A DNA stretch of 64,000 nt from an uncultured Anaerotruncus sp. (lineage in GTDB: Bacteria > Bacillota > Clostridia > Oscillospirales > Acutalibacteraceae): NCBI GenBank assembly GCA_900539775.1, contig UQDL01000003.1, positions 124,001 through 188,000 on the forward strand, written 5' to 3'. Shown piece by piece: positions 8,494 to 16,921 of the stretch. Within the stretch, counting starts at the first letter, position 1. Each line of letters begins with the position of its first letter. Under the pieces are notes generated by a model, which saw only the letters and a list, made by a program, of their open reading frames with translations, did no database searches and had not been told where the DNA came from. The position numbers and the translations under genes are program-made.

Positions 8494-9578
8494 TATCTAT
8501 GAGCCTCCTCAAAGTTCTTCATAAATTCAACAAGCTTTTCAACGCCTTCAATCGGCATTGCATTATAGATAGAAGCACGCATACCGCCAACGCTTCTGTG
8601 GCCCTTAAGATTTACAAAGCCTGCAGCATCTGCCGCCTTAATAAATTCGGCATTGAGCTCATCACTGTCTGTTACAAAAGGAACATTCATAAGAGAACGG
8701 TATTCCGGCACAACGGTGCCCTTAAACATCTCGCTTGAATCAAGAAAATCATAAAGAATTTTTGCTTTTTTCTCATTATGAGCCTTCATGCCCTCCAGAT
8801 CGCCGTAGGTTTCCTTGATCCATTCAAGCACAAGGCCGCAGATATAAATGGTCCAGCACGGAGGCGTGTTATAAAGCGAATCCGCATCCGCCTGCACCTT
8901 GTAATTCATCATAACAGGGCAGATATCCCTTGCGTTGCCCAGCAAATCCTCGCGAATAATTGCCACAACAAGGCCTGCGGGAGCAACATTCTTTTGAGCG
9001 CCGAAATAAACCATGCCGAATTTTGAAATATCAAGAGGCTCGGAAAGCGCGCATGAGGAAACATCGGCAATAAGCACCTTGTCGCCGACGGGAGGAAGCT
9101 CACGATACTTGGTGCCGTAAATAGTGTTGTTCATGCAAATATAAACATAATCTGCATCTTCACGGAAATCCTCTGCCTTTGTTTCAGGAATATATGTAAA
9201 CGTTTTATCTGCTGAAGAAGCAACAGCCTTTGCATCACCGTATTTTTGAGCTTCTTGGAAAGCCTTTTTAGCCCATTGGCCGGTAATAATGTAATCTGCC
9301 TTGCCGCTGCCCGTCATAAAATTAAGCGGAATTGCCGAAAACTGAGCCGAAGCACCGCCCTGAAGGAAAAGCACCTTATAATTATCGGGGATGTTATAAA
9401 GCTCACGCATAAGCTTTTCTGCGTTTTTGATTATATCATCAAAAACCTTTGAGCGGTGGCTCATCTCCATAACAGATTGACCGCAACCGTGATAATCAAG
9501 AATTTCTGCACCTGCCTTTTCAAGCACTGATTCCGGCAGGGTTGAAGGGCCTGCGCTGAAATTATAAACTCTGGACAT
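8493..9578 (-). CDS. serC: Phosphoserine aminotransferase
   Basis: A 361-residue PLP-dependent class V aminotransferase that turns 3-phosphohydroxypyruvate plus glutamate into O-phosphoserine. The N-terminal YNFSAGPSTLP is diagnostic. HRSKVFDDI, GGASAQFSAIPLN, the PLP-lysine segment YFGAQKNVAPAGL (about 190-203) and the C-terminal GHRSVGGMRASIYNAMP all match SerC. The length is standard. It is the first gene of the serC-serA operon and has its own SigA promoter. No phosphoserine phosphatase (serB) is in this window. Confidence 0.95.
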   Translation of the reverse strand: MSRVYNFSAGPSTLPESVLEKAGAEILDYHGCGQSVMEMSHRSKVFDDIIKNAEKLMRELYNIPDNYKVLFLQGGASAQFSAIPLNFMTGSGKADYIITGQWAKKAFQEAQKYGDAKAVASSADKTFTYIPETKAEDFREDADYVYICMNNTIYGTKYRELPPVGDKVLIADVSSCALSEPLDISKFGMVYFGAQKNVAPAGLVVAIIREDLLGNARDICPVMMNYKVQADADSLYNTPPCWTIYICGLVLEWIKETYGDLEGMKAHNEKKAKILYDFLDSSEMFKGTVVPEYRSLMNVPFVTDSDELNAEFIKAADAAGFVNLKGHRSVGGMRASIYNAMPIEGVEKLVEFMKNFEEAHR

Positions 9579-9626
9579 TAAAATAATTGCCTCTCTTTCA
9601 AAAAATTTATTATTTATATAGCTAAT

Positions 9627-9654
9627 ATTATAAAGATGTTAAATTTTTTGTCAA
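9627..9654 (-). promoter_or_regulatory. SigA promoter of serCA
   Basis: TTGACA (9649-9654) and TATAAT (9627-9632) lie on the minus strand with a 16-base spacer, about 50 bases before serC. Confidence 0.75.
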
Positions 9655-9741
9655 CGGAATATTTAAAACTTTATTGAAAAGCAATGAATTTCGTTAAATT
9701 TTTAACTTTCTTTCGGCATTTTAACGGCAGTGCCGAGTAAA

Positions 9742-9782
9742 AAAGAAAATCATCCGGCAAAATTCAAACCTTGCCGGATGAA
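9742..9782 (-). terminator. Terminator after the unrecognised 280-aa gene
   Basis: CATCCGGCAA and TTGCCGGATG (9751-9780) form a perfect 10-bp stem. On the minus strand it is followed by a T-rich tract, after the gene ending at 9818. Confidence 0.8.
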
Positions 9783-9817
9783 AATGTACTTCTATATAAT
9801 ATGCAAACAAATAATTA

Positions 9818-10660
9818 TTATTGTTGCTGATTAAGTGCATTTTGAAGTATGTTTGCACTTTTCTTTTTAGGCTTATAAGTAGGTGGATTTGCAAGTTTTT
9901 TGGTGAGCCTGTTGTTTTTGGCCGTGATTTTGTTAATCTCGTGCACGGGGCCTGCCATATATTCCGTCATATACTTATCTGCAACAGCCATCATTTCGGG
10001 ATCGTTTTTCATTTCACCCAAAATTGTTACGCCGATAACATCCTGAACTTCATTAGTGCCGTCTTCATACACATCGCCAAGCATTTTAAAAAGCTTTTTT
10101 CTTTCCTGCTCGGAGCCGTTTTTGATAACATCAATCACCTTAGCCGTACCAACCTCCTGAAAGAAGGTTTCGGGCAGAAATTCGCCGTAATCGGAAATAT
10201 TTTGTTTTATTGCATCTTTATATTCGGGATACAATGTACCGAAGCGATTTGCAAGAGAATCAACATCATAGCTGATTACGCCGTTTTTAGCCTTTGATCT
10301 GGAAACAGCCTTTGGCATTTTGATTTTGTTTAAATCTTTTTTCTTGTTTGTTTTAAAAAGCTGCTCAAGTTCATAAGCAAATTCATTTGAAGCGCTGCGG
10401 CAATCCCTTTCATCTGCATCTGCAAGATTGAAAAGAGATTTTGAAATTGTTTCATATTCCGTGGAAGCGCCCTTATCATCATAAGCACATTCCAAAAGCA
10501 AAGTGTTATTTTCCTTTTCATATTTAAATCTGAAAAGGCCCTTTTCGCCTTTAAAATAAGATGCTGCATCATCTTCCGATTTAACTTTTGAAAAACCAAG
10601 CGGCTCAACCTGCGGCTCCAGGTATTTATCTATAAGTCTGTAAGCTTCAATAAGTTCCAT
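9818..10660 (-). CDS. Unrecognised soluble protein, 280 aa
   Basis: I do not recognise the family. The frame is open further upstream, but the ATG at 10658-10660 is preferred because it follows the SD AGGAG and the product then begins MELIEAYRLIDKYLEPQVEP. The protein looks cytoplasmic: no signal peptide, no membrane helix, many charged residues. An N-terminal domain (about 1-115) with beta-rich character (GLFRFKYEKENNTLLLECAY) is followed by a Lys-rich linker. A mostly helical C-terminal domain then ends in a very basic, Gln-rich tail (KPKKKSANILQNALNQQQ). It is monocistronic, with promoter and terminator, so the context gives no clue. Confidence 0.7.
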   Translation of the reverse strand: MELIEAYRLIDKYLEPQVEPLGFSKVKSEDDAASYFKGEKGLFRFKYEKENNTLLLECAYDDKGASTEYETISKSLFNLADADERDCRSASNEFAYELEQLFKTNKKKDLNKIKMPKAVSRSKAKNGVISYDVDSLANRFGTLYPEYKDAIKQNISDYGEFLPETFFQEVGTAKVIDVIKNGSEQERKKLFKMLGDVYEDGTNEVQDVIGVTILGEMKNDPEMMAVADKYMTEYMAGPVHEINKITAKNNRLTKKLANPPTYKPKKKSANILQNALNQQQ

Positions 10661-10706
10661 ATTTGAAAACTCCTGTTTTTTTACATATTTGCTGTTTCGA
10701 TTAAGT

Positions 10707-10735
10707 ATTATAACATCTTGCAAAGCATTTGTCAC
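10707..10735 (-). promoter_or_regulatory. SigA promoter of the 280-aa gene
   Basis: GTGACA (10730-10735) and TATAAT (10707-10712) lie on the minus strand with a 17-base spacer, about 45 bases before the chosen ATG. The promoter would fall inside the longer reading of the ORF, which supports the shorter start. Confidence 0.65.
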
Positions 10736-10778
10736 TATCTAATTTGTTAAATAACTGTTATAAATAATATGCTTACTG

Positions 10779-10807
10779 TTGAATTTACTATTTTTATATG
10801 ATACAAT
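10779..10807 (+). promoter_or_regulatory. SigA promoter of the DUF1934 gene
   Basis: TTGAAT (10779-10784) and TACAAT (10802-10807) are 17 bases apart on the plus strand. Confidence 0.65.
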
Positions 10808-10845
10808 AGGGCGAAAAAGCAACAAAACATTCAGGGCGGTGAATA

Positions 10846-11304
10846 ATTACGGACAAGGTATTGGTTGAGGTTAAAGGCACTCAGCAATATGGGCACGACA
10901 CCGATATTACCGAGCTTACAACCTATGGCACCATCAGAGACGACGGTGTTGCCTACATAATCAAATACAATGAAGAGCTTGAAAATCCAAGCGAAACCGT
11001 TTGCGTTACCGTGCGCGTGCAAAAGGACGAAAGCTTTGTTGAGATGACAAGGTCCGGCAAAACTCATTCCTGCCTTGCCATTGAAAAATCAAAGCGCAAT
11101 CTTTGCAGCTATGCCACGGAATTCGGCAACATACTTATGGGAATATACGGCAAGGATATTAAAGCAGATGCCAAGCAGGGGCTTTTTGATTTTGAATACG
11201 ATATTGATTTCAACGGTGCCGTTTCATCGCAAAACAAGGTGCGAATGAAGCTTACAAAAACACACAGCCCGGCAAGAGCAAAAAATGTTAACGCTGAGCA
11301 ATAA
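10846..11304 (+). CDS. DUF1934 (YwiB-like) beta-barrel protein
   Basis: A roughly 150-residue protein related to the DUF1934/YwiB calycin-like family, whose function is unknown. It has the usual opening VEVKGTQQYG and the strand pattern DGVAYIIKYNEE, FVEMTRSGKT and GLFDFEYDIDF. There is no ATG or GTG at the front of the frame. An upstream TGA at 10840-10842 leaves only ATA (10843), ATT (10846) or the TTG at 10861. The SD AGGGCGGTGA sits just before ATT/ATA, and ATT gives the natural start ITDKVLVEVKGTQ, so I place the start there with reservation. argS follows, as is usual for ywiB, with an 83-base gap and no clear terminator. Confidence 0.75.
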   Translation: MTDKVLVEVKGTQQYGHDTDITELTTYGTIRDDGVAYIIKYNEELENPSETVCVTVRVQKDESFVEMTRSGKTHSCLAIEKSKRNLCSYATEFGNILMGIYGKDIKADAKQGLFDFEYDIDFNGAVSSQNKVRMKLTKTHSPARAKNVNAEQ

Positions 11305-11387
11305 AAACTGCCGCTCTGATATTAAAGCGCACATATACAAGGCTGTTCTGAGCCGTTTTATTACCAAATTTACGGGAGCAAATTAAA

Positions 11388-13076
11388 ATGTCATTACTTG
11401 TTAAAGAAACACAAAAAGAATTAAGAGAAAAAATACTGGACGCACTCGGCAGAGCCATTGCAAACGGAGAACTGCCGGCAGAGCCGTTGCCGGCATTCAA
11501 CATTGAAAAACCGGCAAACAGCGCAAACGGCGATTTTTCATCAAACATTGCTCTTGCGGGTGCAAAGGCATTCAAAAAAGCACCAAGAATGATTGCCCAA
11601 AGCATTGCAGAAAACATCGATTTGGAAGATACGCTTTTTGAAAAGGTTGAAATTGCAGGGCCGGGATTCTTGAATTTTTACCTTTCCCAAAGATATTATT
11701 CGGAAATAGTTAAAGATGTTATCAACAAGGGCGATGCATACGGCGCATCGGATTACGGCAACGGCAAAAAAGTGCTTGTTGAATTTGTTTCCGCAAACCC
11801 AACGGGGCCGATGCACATCGGCAATGCAAGAGGCGGCGCAATAGGCGATTGCCTTGCGGCGGTGCTTGAAAAAGCCGGCTACAATGTAAGCCGTGAATTC
11901 TATGTTAACGATGCAGGCAACCAAATTGAAAAATTTGCAACATCGCTTGAGGTTCGTTATCTTCAGCTTTATAAAGACGGTATTGAAATTCCCGAGGATG
12001 CGTATAAAGGCGCAGACATAATTGAGCACGCAAAGAACTTTGCCGCAGAATACGGCGACAGATTTGTTGAAGCAAGCAGTGAAGAAAGGCGCAAAGCACT
12101 TGTTGATTTTGCACTTCCCAAAAACATTGCAGGCCTTGAAAGGGATTTGCTGCAATACAGAATAAAATACGATAATTGGTTTAAAGAGAGCACTCTGCAC
12201 GCAGACGGATCCGTTGCAAAAATCATTGAAAAATTCAAAGAGCTTGGCGTAACATATGAGCAAGACGGCGCACTTTGGTTTAAGGCATCCGAATTCGGCA
12301 ATGATAAAGATGTTGTTCTTATTCGTGCAAACGGCATACCGACATATATAGTGCCCGATATTGCATATCATTATAACAAGCTTGTTACAAGAGGCTACGA
12401 TAAAGCCGTTGATGTTTTAGGCGCGGACCACCACGGCTATGTGCCGAGAATGAAGGCGGCACTTTCCGCACTTGGCATTGATGAAAACAGGCTTGACTGT
12501 GTTATTATGCAGATGGTTCGTCTGGTAAGAGACGGCGAAACAATCAAGCTTTCCAAGCGTTCCGGAAAGGCAATAACTCTTACCACCCTTTTAGATGAAA
12601 TTCCGATAGATGCCGCCCGCTTCTTTTTCAATCTCAGAGAGCCGAATTCCCACTTTGATTTTGACCTTGATTTGGCTGCTCAGGAAACAAGCCAAAACCC
12701 GGTATACTATGTTCAATATGCCCATGCAAGAATTTGTTCCATAATCAAAAAAGCCGAAAACAGCGGTGTAACACTTCGCACACCCACAGATGCGGAGCTT
12801 GATCTTTTAACTTCTGCCGAAGAAACGGAACTTATTCGCCACCTTTCTTCCCTTACGGATGAAGTGATCACCGCAGCAAAAACATACGATCCCGCAAGGA
12901 TAACTCATTTTGTTATTGAGCTTGCAACCCTTTTCCACAAATTCTACAATGCACAAAGAGTTATTGCAGATGATGAAGGACTCATGCAGGCACGCCTTTA
13001 CCTTTGCATTGCGGTAAAAGACACTATTAAAAACATTCTTACAATGCTTAAAATTTCCGTTCCGGAAAGCATGTAA
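11388..13076 (+). CDS. argS: Arginyl-tRNA synthetase
   Basis: A 562-residue class I synthetase that charges tRNA-Arg. In order it shows an N-terminal Add-1 domain (about 1-110), the SANPTGPMHIGNARGG segment with the HIGN signature (about 136-151), and the catalytic core. The KMSKS-region equivalent IKLSKRSGKAITLTTLLDEI is near 386-405, and the helical anticodon-binding DALR domain occupies the last 120 residues. ArgS characteristically has a degenerate KMSKS, and KLSKRSG fits this. The SD GGGAGC precedes the ATG. It is co-directional with the DUF1934 gene upstream and the radical SAM gene downstream. Confidence 0.95.
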   Translation: MSLLVKETQKELREKILDALGRAIANGELPAEPLPAFNIEKPANSANGDFSSNIALAGAKAFKKAPRMIAQSIAENIDLEDTLFEKVEIAGPGFLNFYLSQRYYSEIVKDVINKGDAYGASDYGNGKKVLVEFVSANPTGPMHIGNARGGAIGDCLAAVLEKAGYNVSREFYVNDAGNQIEKFATSLEVRYLQLYKDGIEIPEDAYKGADIIEHAKNFAAEYGDRFVEASSEERRKALVDFALPKNIAGLERDLLQYRIKYDNWFKESTLHADGSVAKIIEKFKELGVTYEQDGALWFKASEFGNDKDVVLIRANGIPTYIVPDIAYHYNKLVTRGYDKAVDVLGADHHGYVPRMKAALSALGIDENRLDCVIMQMVRLVRDGETIKLSKRSGKAITLTTLLDEIPIDAARFFFNLREPNSHFDFDLDLAAQETSQNPVYYVQYAHARICSIIKKAENSGVTLRTPTDAELDLLTSAEETELIRHLSSLTDEVITAAKTYDPARITHFVIELATLFHKFYNAQRVIADDEGLMQARLYLCIAVKDTIKNILTMLKISVPESM

Positions 13077-13127
13077 CAGAAATAAGAGCACATGAACAAC
13101 AGATAAAAATGAGAGTGAGGAAAAAAC

Positions 13128-14549
13128 ATGGCATCATTTAAAAGCAAAGTGCTTCACTCGGTTGGAAACAGTCTTTTTAAATACATTTACAAAAATCCCA
13201 GGCGCAATATGCTGAAGCTTGTTAAACTCGGCAAGGTGTTTGCAGGAAAAATGTATCCGGAAAGCACTTTCACAAAGCCAATTGAAATAATCACAGATAA
13301 AACAAACATTTGGCATGAATTTCTTTTCAGAGGAATTGATGAGGTTAATCATGATTTGCTGCGAAGAGCCGTGCTGACTTTCGGCATTGACTTAGGGCTT
13401 ATCGGCACATCAACGCTCAGAAAAAAGCGTGATGAATTAAAATGCAACATTCCTTGGGTTGTGCTGCTTGATCCGACATCTGCCTGCAACTTAAAATGCA
13501 AGGGATGTTGGGCTGCGGAATACGGCCACAAATCAAGCCTTACGCTTGATGAAATGCGCAAAATAATCGGCGAAAGCAAGGCACTCGGCACACACTTTTT
13601 CATGTTTACCGGCGGCGAGCCGCTTATCAGAAAAAAAGATATAATTACGCTTGCAAAAGAAAATCCGGACTGCATGTTTCTTGCATTCACCAACGCAACG
13701 CTTATAGATGACGAATTTTGCGAACAGCTTATAGAGTGCGGCAACTTCGGCCTTGCACTTTCCATTGAAGGCACGGAGGAAACAAACGACGGCAGACGAG
13801 GCAACGGCGCATATCAAACAACTATGAACGCCATGAAAATGCTGAAAAAACACGGCTGCCTTTTCGGCACATCTGTTTGCTATACCTCTGCAAACTATGA
13901 AGCCGTAACAAGCGATGAATTCTATGATAAAATGATTGAAGCGGGCGCAAAATATATGTGGTATTTTCACTATATGCCCGTTGGCGCAAATGCAGACACG
14001 AATTTGCTGCTTACACCGGAGCAAAGAGAGCATGTTTACCGTGCAATCCGCAACAAAAGAGATTCAAAGCACGGAAAGCCGATATTTACGGTTGATTTCC
14101 AAAATGATGCCGAATTTGTAGGCGGCTGCATTGCAGGCGGAAGAAATTATTTTCATGTTAATTCCGAGGGCGATGTTGAGCCTTGTGTTTTCATTCATTA
14201 TTCAGATTCAAACATAAGAGAAAAATCAATAATAGAGTGCCTTAATTCTCCCCTCTTCAAAGAATATTACAAAGGGCAGCCGTTCAACAAAAATATGCTG
14301 CGCCCTTGCCCGATGCTTGAAAACCCACAGGCACTGCGAAAAATGGCAGAACGAAGCGGCGCAAAATCAACAAACTTGATTTGTGCCGAAAGTGCCGAGC
14401 AGCTTTGCTCGAAATGCGATGCATATGCCGCTGCCTGGGCACCGAAAGCAAAGGAAATTTGGGAAGAAAAAGAGCGTTTCAAACCATTCACCCAGTATTA
14501 CAGAGACACTCCCGAAGGCAAGCTTAACTACCATCCGGAAGATTATTGA
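13128..14549 (+). CDS. Radical SAM protein with SPASM-like C-terminus
   Basis: A 473-residue radical SAM enzyme. An N-terminal extension of about 110 residues precedes the [4Fe-4S]-binding CxxxCxxC (Cys120, Cys124, Cys127 in CNLKCKGCW). The SAM-contacting GGEP follows in FMFTGGEPLIR. The C-terminal part is Cys-rich (GGCIAGG, EPCVFIHYSD, RPCPMLENP, ICAES and QLCSKCDAYA), like the auxiliary-cluster SPASM region that binds extra Fe-S clusters. The substrate is unknown. The HYMPVGANADTNLLLT segment is typical of a widespread clostridial and archaeal subfamily of unassigned role. The SD GAGTGAGGA precedes the ATG. The next gene, on the opposite strand, is a PqqD-like protein. Confidence 0.85.
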   Translation: MASFKSKVLHSVGNSLFKYIYKNPRRNMLKLVKLGKVFAGKMYPESTFTKPIEIITDKTNIWHEFLFRGIDEVNHDLLRRAVLTFGIDLGLIGTSTLRKKRDELKCNIPWVVLLDPTSACNLKCKGCWAAEYGHKSSLTLDEMRKIIGESKALGTHFFMFTGGEPLIRKKDIITLAKENPDCMFLAFTNATLIDDEFCEQLIECGNFGLALSIEGTEETNDGRRGNGAYQTTMNAMKMLKKHGCLFGTSVCYTSANYEAVTSDEFYDKMIEAGAKYMWYFHYMPVGANADTNLLLTPEQREHVYRAIRNKRDSKHGKPIFTVDFQNDAEFVGGCIAGGRNYFHVNSEGDVEPCVFIHYSDSNIREKSIIECLNSPLFKEYYKGQPFNKNMLRPCPMLENPQALRKMAERSGAKSTNLICAESAEQLCSKCDAYAAAWAPKAKEIWEEKERFKPFTQYYRDTPEGKLNYHPEDY

Positions 14550-14565
14550 TTTAAAAAGCATATAA

Positions 14566-14606
14566 AAAGCGACCGTCGGAGTTTTTTCCGTTCGGTCGCT
14601 TTTTTG
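14566..14606 (+). terminator. Bidirectional terminator
   Basis: AGCGACCGTCGGA pairs with the CCGTTCGGTCGCT side across a T-rich loop, with a T run after it and an A run before it. It lies between the convergent radical SAM and PqqD-like genes. Confidence 0.8.
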
Positions 14607-14630
14607 CTGTTTTATTTTGCTGAAATTTCG

Positions 14631-14897
14631 TTATTCATCAAGCAAATTATTTTCACGAAGCATCTCAAGAAATTTATCAATATCCTCTGATGCTTTTTGC
14701 TCTGTTACCTCATATTCCAGAAGAACTTTGCCCAGAAGCTGCTCTTTTGTGCAGCCATCCACAAGGCAATCCCAAAAAAAGCCGCCTGATTCATTAAGAG
14801 TTATCATTCCGTTAAATTCCATTGCTTTATTTCCCACAGGCACAACAATTTCAGAGCCGGCAATATTTCTTTTTGCGAATCCGCTTTTTATTTTCAT
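14631..14897 (-). CDS. PqqD-family (RRE-like) protein
   Basis: An 88-residue protein matching the PqqD family in size and pattern: an N-terminal beta strand region (FAKRNIAGSEIVVPVG), then FNGMITLNESGGFFWDCL and a helical C-terminus (SEDIDKFLEMLRENNLL). PqqD domains are peptide-recognition elements that present a precursor peptide to a radical SAM or other modifying enzyme. Many clostridial stand-alone copies have no known peptide. The ATG at 14895-14897 is preferred over an upstream TTG because of the SD AAAGGAA. It converges on the radical SAM gene and has its own promoter; no precursor peptide was found beside it. Confidence 0.75.
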   Translation of the reverse strand: MKIKSGFAKRNIAGSEIVVPVGNKAMEFNGMITLNESGGFFWDCLVDGCTKEQLLGKVLLEYEVTEQKASEDIDKFLEMLRENNLLDE

Positions 14898-14934
14898 GGC
14901 AAACAATTCCTTTAAAAGATAAATTTATAAAAAT

Positions 14935-14963
14935 ATTATACCAATATGCACAAAACAATTCAA
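14935..14963 (-). promoter_or_regulatory. SigA promoter of the PqqD-like gene
   Basis: TTGAAT (14958-14963) and TATAAT (14935-14940) are 17 bases apart on the minus strand. Confidence 0.65.
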
Positions 14964-15011
14964 GCTATTATAAAAAAATAAGAAAATATAACAAATTTTG
15001 CGTTCTTGCTA

Positions 15012-15040
15012 TTGCAGAAAGGGTTTTCAATAGGTATAAT
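15012..15040 (+). promoter_or_regulatory. SigA promoter of the NifU-like/GGGtGRT operon
   Basis: TTGCAG (15012-15017) and TATAAT (15035-15040) are 17 bases apart on the plus strand, 50 bases before the first start codon. Confidence 0.7.
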
Positions 15041-15090
15041 ATCTATGGTAATTCATAAATTATCAGTTTGTACGAAGGAGAGTATTAAAT

Positions 15091-15783
15091 ATGGTTTATT
15101 CACGCGAAGTTGAAACAATGTGCCCTGTTGCTCAGGGTGTTGCTCACGGTGCTGCTCCGATTCCGGAGGAAGCAAAATGGGTAAAAGCAAAAGAAATTAA
15201 AGACATTTCCGGCTTCACACACGGTGTAGGCTGGTGTGCTCCTCAGCAGGGCTGCTGCAAGCTCAGCCTTAATGTTAAAGGCGGAGTAATTCAAGAAGCT
15301 CTTGTTGAAACAATCGGCTGCTCGGGCATGACTCATTCGGCTGCAATGGCTTCTGAAATTCTTCCCGGCAGAACAATTCTTGAGGCTCTTAACACAGACC
15401 TTGTTTGCGATGCAATCAACACCGCAATGAGAGAGCTTTTCCTCCAAATCGTTTACGGCCGTTCACAAAGTGCATTTTCTGACGACGGTCTTGCAATCGG
15501 CGCAGGCCTTGAGGACCTTGGTAAGGGCCTTCGTTCTCAGGTTGGCACAATGTACGGCACTCTTGCAAAGGGTCCTCGTTATCTTGAGATGACAGATGGT
15601 TATGTAACAAAGATTGCTCTTGATGCAGACAATGAAATCATCGGCTATAAGTTTGTTAACTTCGGCAAGATGATGGACTTCATCAAAGCCGGCGACGATG
15701 CTAATACAGCATTTGAAAAGGCTCAGGGCCAATACGGCAGAGTTGCAGACGCTGTTAAGTTTATCGACCCGAGAAAAGAATAA
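15091..15783 (+). CDS. NifU-like Fe-S scaffold-type protein (GGGtGRT partner)
   Basis: A 230-residue protein commonly annotated as an iron-sulfur cluster assembly scaffold. It has a NifU/IscU-like core: VETIGCSGMTHSAAMASEI (73-91) resembles the second conserved Cys block of IscU, and LVCDAINTAM (104-113) the third. Extra cysteines occur at 11, 49, 55 and 56. A C-terminal extension (about 150-230) is not part of ordinary IscU. Genes of this type are almost always found directly before a GGGtGRT protein, as here (14-base gap). Whether it builds clusters or holds one for a specific enzyme is unknown. Codon use is rich in GCT/CTT compared with neighbours, suggesting high expression. Confidence 0.8.
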   Translation: MVYSREVETMCPVAQGVAHGAAPIPEEAKWVKAKEIKDISGFTHGVGWCAPQQGCCKLSLNVKGGVIQEALVETIGCSGMTHSAAMASEILPGRTILEALNTDLVCDAINTAMRELFLQIVYGRSQSAFSDDGLAIGAGLEDLGKGLRSQVGTMYGTLAKGPRYLEMTDGYVTKIALDADNEIIGYKFVNFGKMMDFIKAGDDANTAFEKAQGQYGRVADAVKFIDPRKE

Positions 15784-15797
15784 GGAGGAGAAGAACA

Positions 15798-16799
15798 ATG
15801 GCTTTATTTGAATCATATGAAAGAAGAGAAAAGCAAATCCTTGCTGTTCTTGCTAAATACGATATTAAATCTATTGAAGAATGCAGAGAAATCTGCCAAG
15901 CTAAGGGCTTTGATCCTTACAAAATAGTTGAAGGCATTCAGCCCATCTGCTTTGAAAATGCAAAGTGGGCATACACCGTTGGCTGCGCTATCGCACTCAA
16001 AAAGGGCGTAACAACAGCTGCCGAAGCTGCTGCTGCAATCGGTGAAGGCCTTCAATCTTTCTGCATTCCCGGTTCAGTTGCAGACCAAAGAAAAGTTGGC
16101 CTCGGCCACGGCAATCTTGGCAAAATGCTTCTTGAAGAAAACACAGAATGCTTTGCATTCCTTGCAGGCCATGAAAGCTTTGCAGCTGCTGAGGGTGCTA
16201 TCGGCATTGCAGAAAAGGCAAACAAGGTAAGAAAAACTCCTTTAAGAGTTATTCTTAACGGCCTTGGCAAAGATGCTGCTCAAATCATTGCAAGAATCAA
16301 CGGTTTCACCTATGTTGAAACCGAAATGGATTACTATACCGGTGAGGTTAAGGAAGTATTCCGCAAGGCTTATTCAGACGGACTTCGCGCAAAGGTTAAC
16401 TGCTACGGTGCAAATGATGTTACCGAGGGCGTTGCAATCATGTGGAAAGAAAATGTTGATGTTTCCATCACCGGTAACTCCACCAACCCCACCCGCTTCC
16501 AGCATCCCGTTGCAGGCACATATAAGAAAGAGCGCCTTGAAGCAGGCAAGAAATACTTCTCTGTTGCTTCCGGCGGCGGCACAGGCCGTACTCTTCACCC
16601 GGATAACATGGCAGCAGGCCCCGCTTCTTACGGCATGACCGATACCATGGGCAGAATGCACAGCGACGCTCAGTTTGCAGGTTCTTCCTCCGTTCCGGCT
16701 CACGTTGAAATGATGGGTCTTATCGGCATGGGCAACAACCCGATGGTTGGCGCAACAGTTGCTTGCGCAGTTGCAGTTCAGGAAGCTATCAACGCTTAA
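15798..16799 (+). CDS. GGGtGRT family protein
   Basis: A 333-residue protein of the family named for its motif, here SGGGTGRTLHPDNMA (GGGTGRT at 259-265). Function is unknown. The sequence is soluble, with alternating Ala/Gly-rich helices and strands, conserved GLGHGNLGKMLLEENTECFAF (101-121), ITGNSTNPTRFQHPVAGTYK (224-243) and a C-terminal AGSSSVPAHVEMMGLIGMG. Such repeated Gly/Ser/His loops resemble a metabolite-binding enzyme fold, but I cannot name one. The SD AAGGAGGAG is excellent. It forms a two-gene operon with the NifU-like protein and is closed by a strong terminator, so the two probably act together, perhaps as an Fe-S enzyme with its dedicated scaffold. Confidence 0.85.
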   Translation: MALFESYERREKQILAVLAKYDIKSIEECREICQAKGFDPYKIVEGIQPICFENAKWAYTVGCAIALKKGVTTAAEAAAAIGEGLQSFCIPGSVADQRKVGLGHGNLGKMLLEENTECFAFLAGHESFAAAEGAIGIAEKANKVRKTPLRVILNGLGKDAAQIIARINGFTYVETEMDYYTGEVKEVFRKAYSDGLRAKVNCYGANDVTEGVAIMWKENVDVSITGNSTNPTRFQHPVAGTYKKERLEAGKKYFSVASGGGTGRTLHPDNMAAGPASYGMTDTMGRMHSDAQFAGSSSVPAHVEMMGLIGMGNNPMVGATVACAVAVQEAINA

Positions 16800-16824
16800 T
16801 TGAATATAACCTATATTATAACAG

Positions 16825-16860
16825 AATCCGGCAATACTTTCGTATTGCCGGATTTTTTGT
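16825..16860 (+). terminator. Terminator of the GGGtGRT operon
   Basis: AATCCGGCAATAC pairs with GTATTGCCGGATT around a TTTC loop, followed by a T run. Confidence 0.88.
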
Positions 16861-16921
16861 ATAAACAAAAAGCGGCACAGAGAATAACTCTGCGCCGAAA
16901 TGTTTTAAGAATATTCAATTA

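Noticed and set aside
11541..12371. 276-codon open frame antisense to argS
   Set aside because: Shadow of argS: Cys/Phe/Ile-rich product without any recognisable domain, and the argS frame has all its catalytic motifs.
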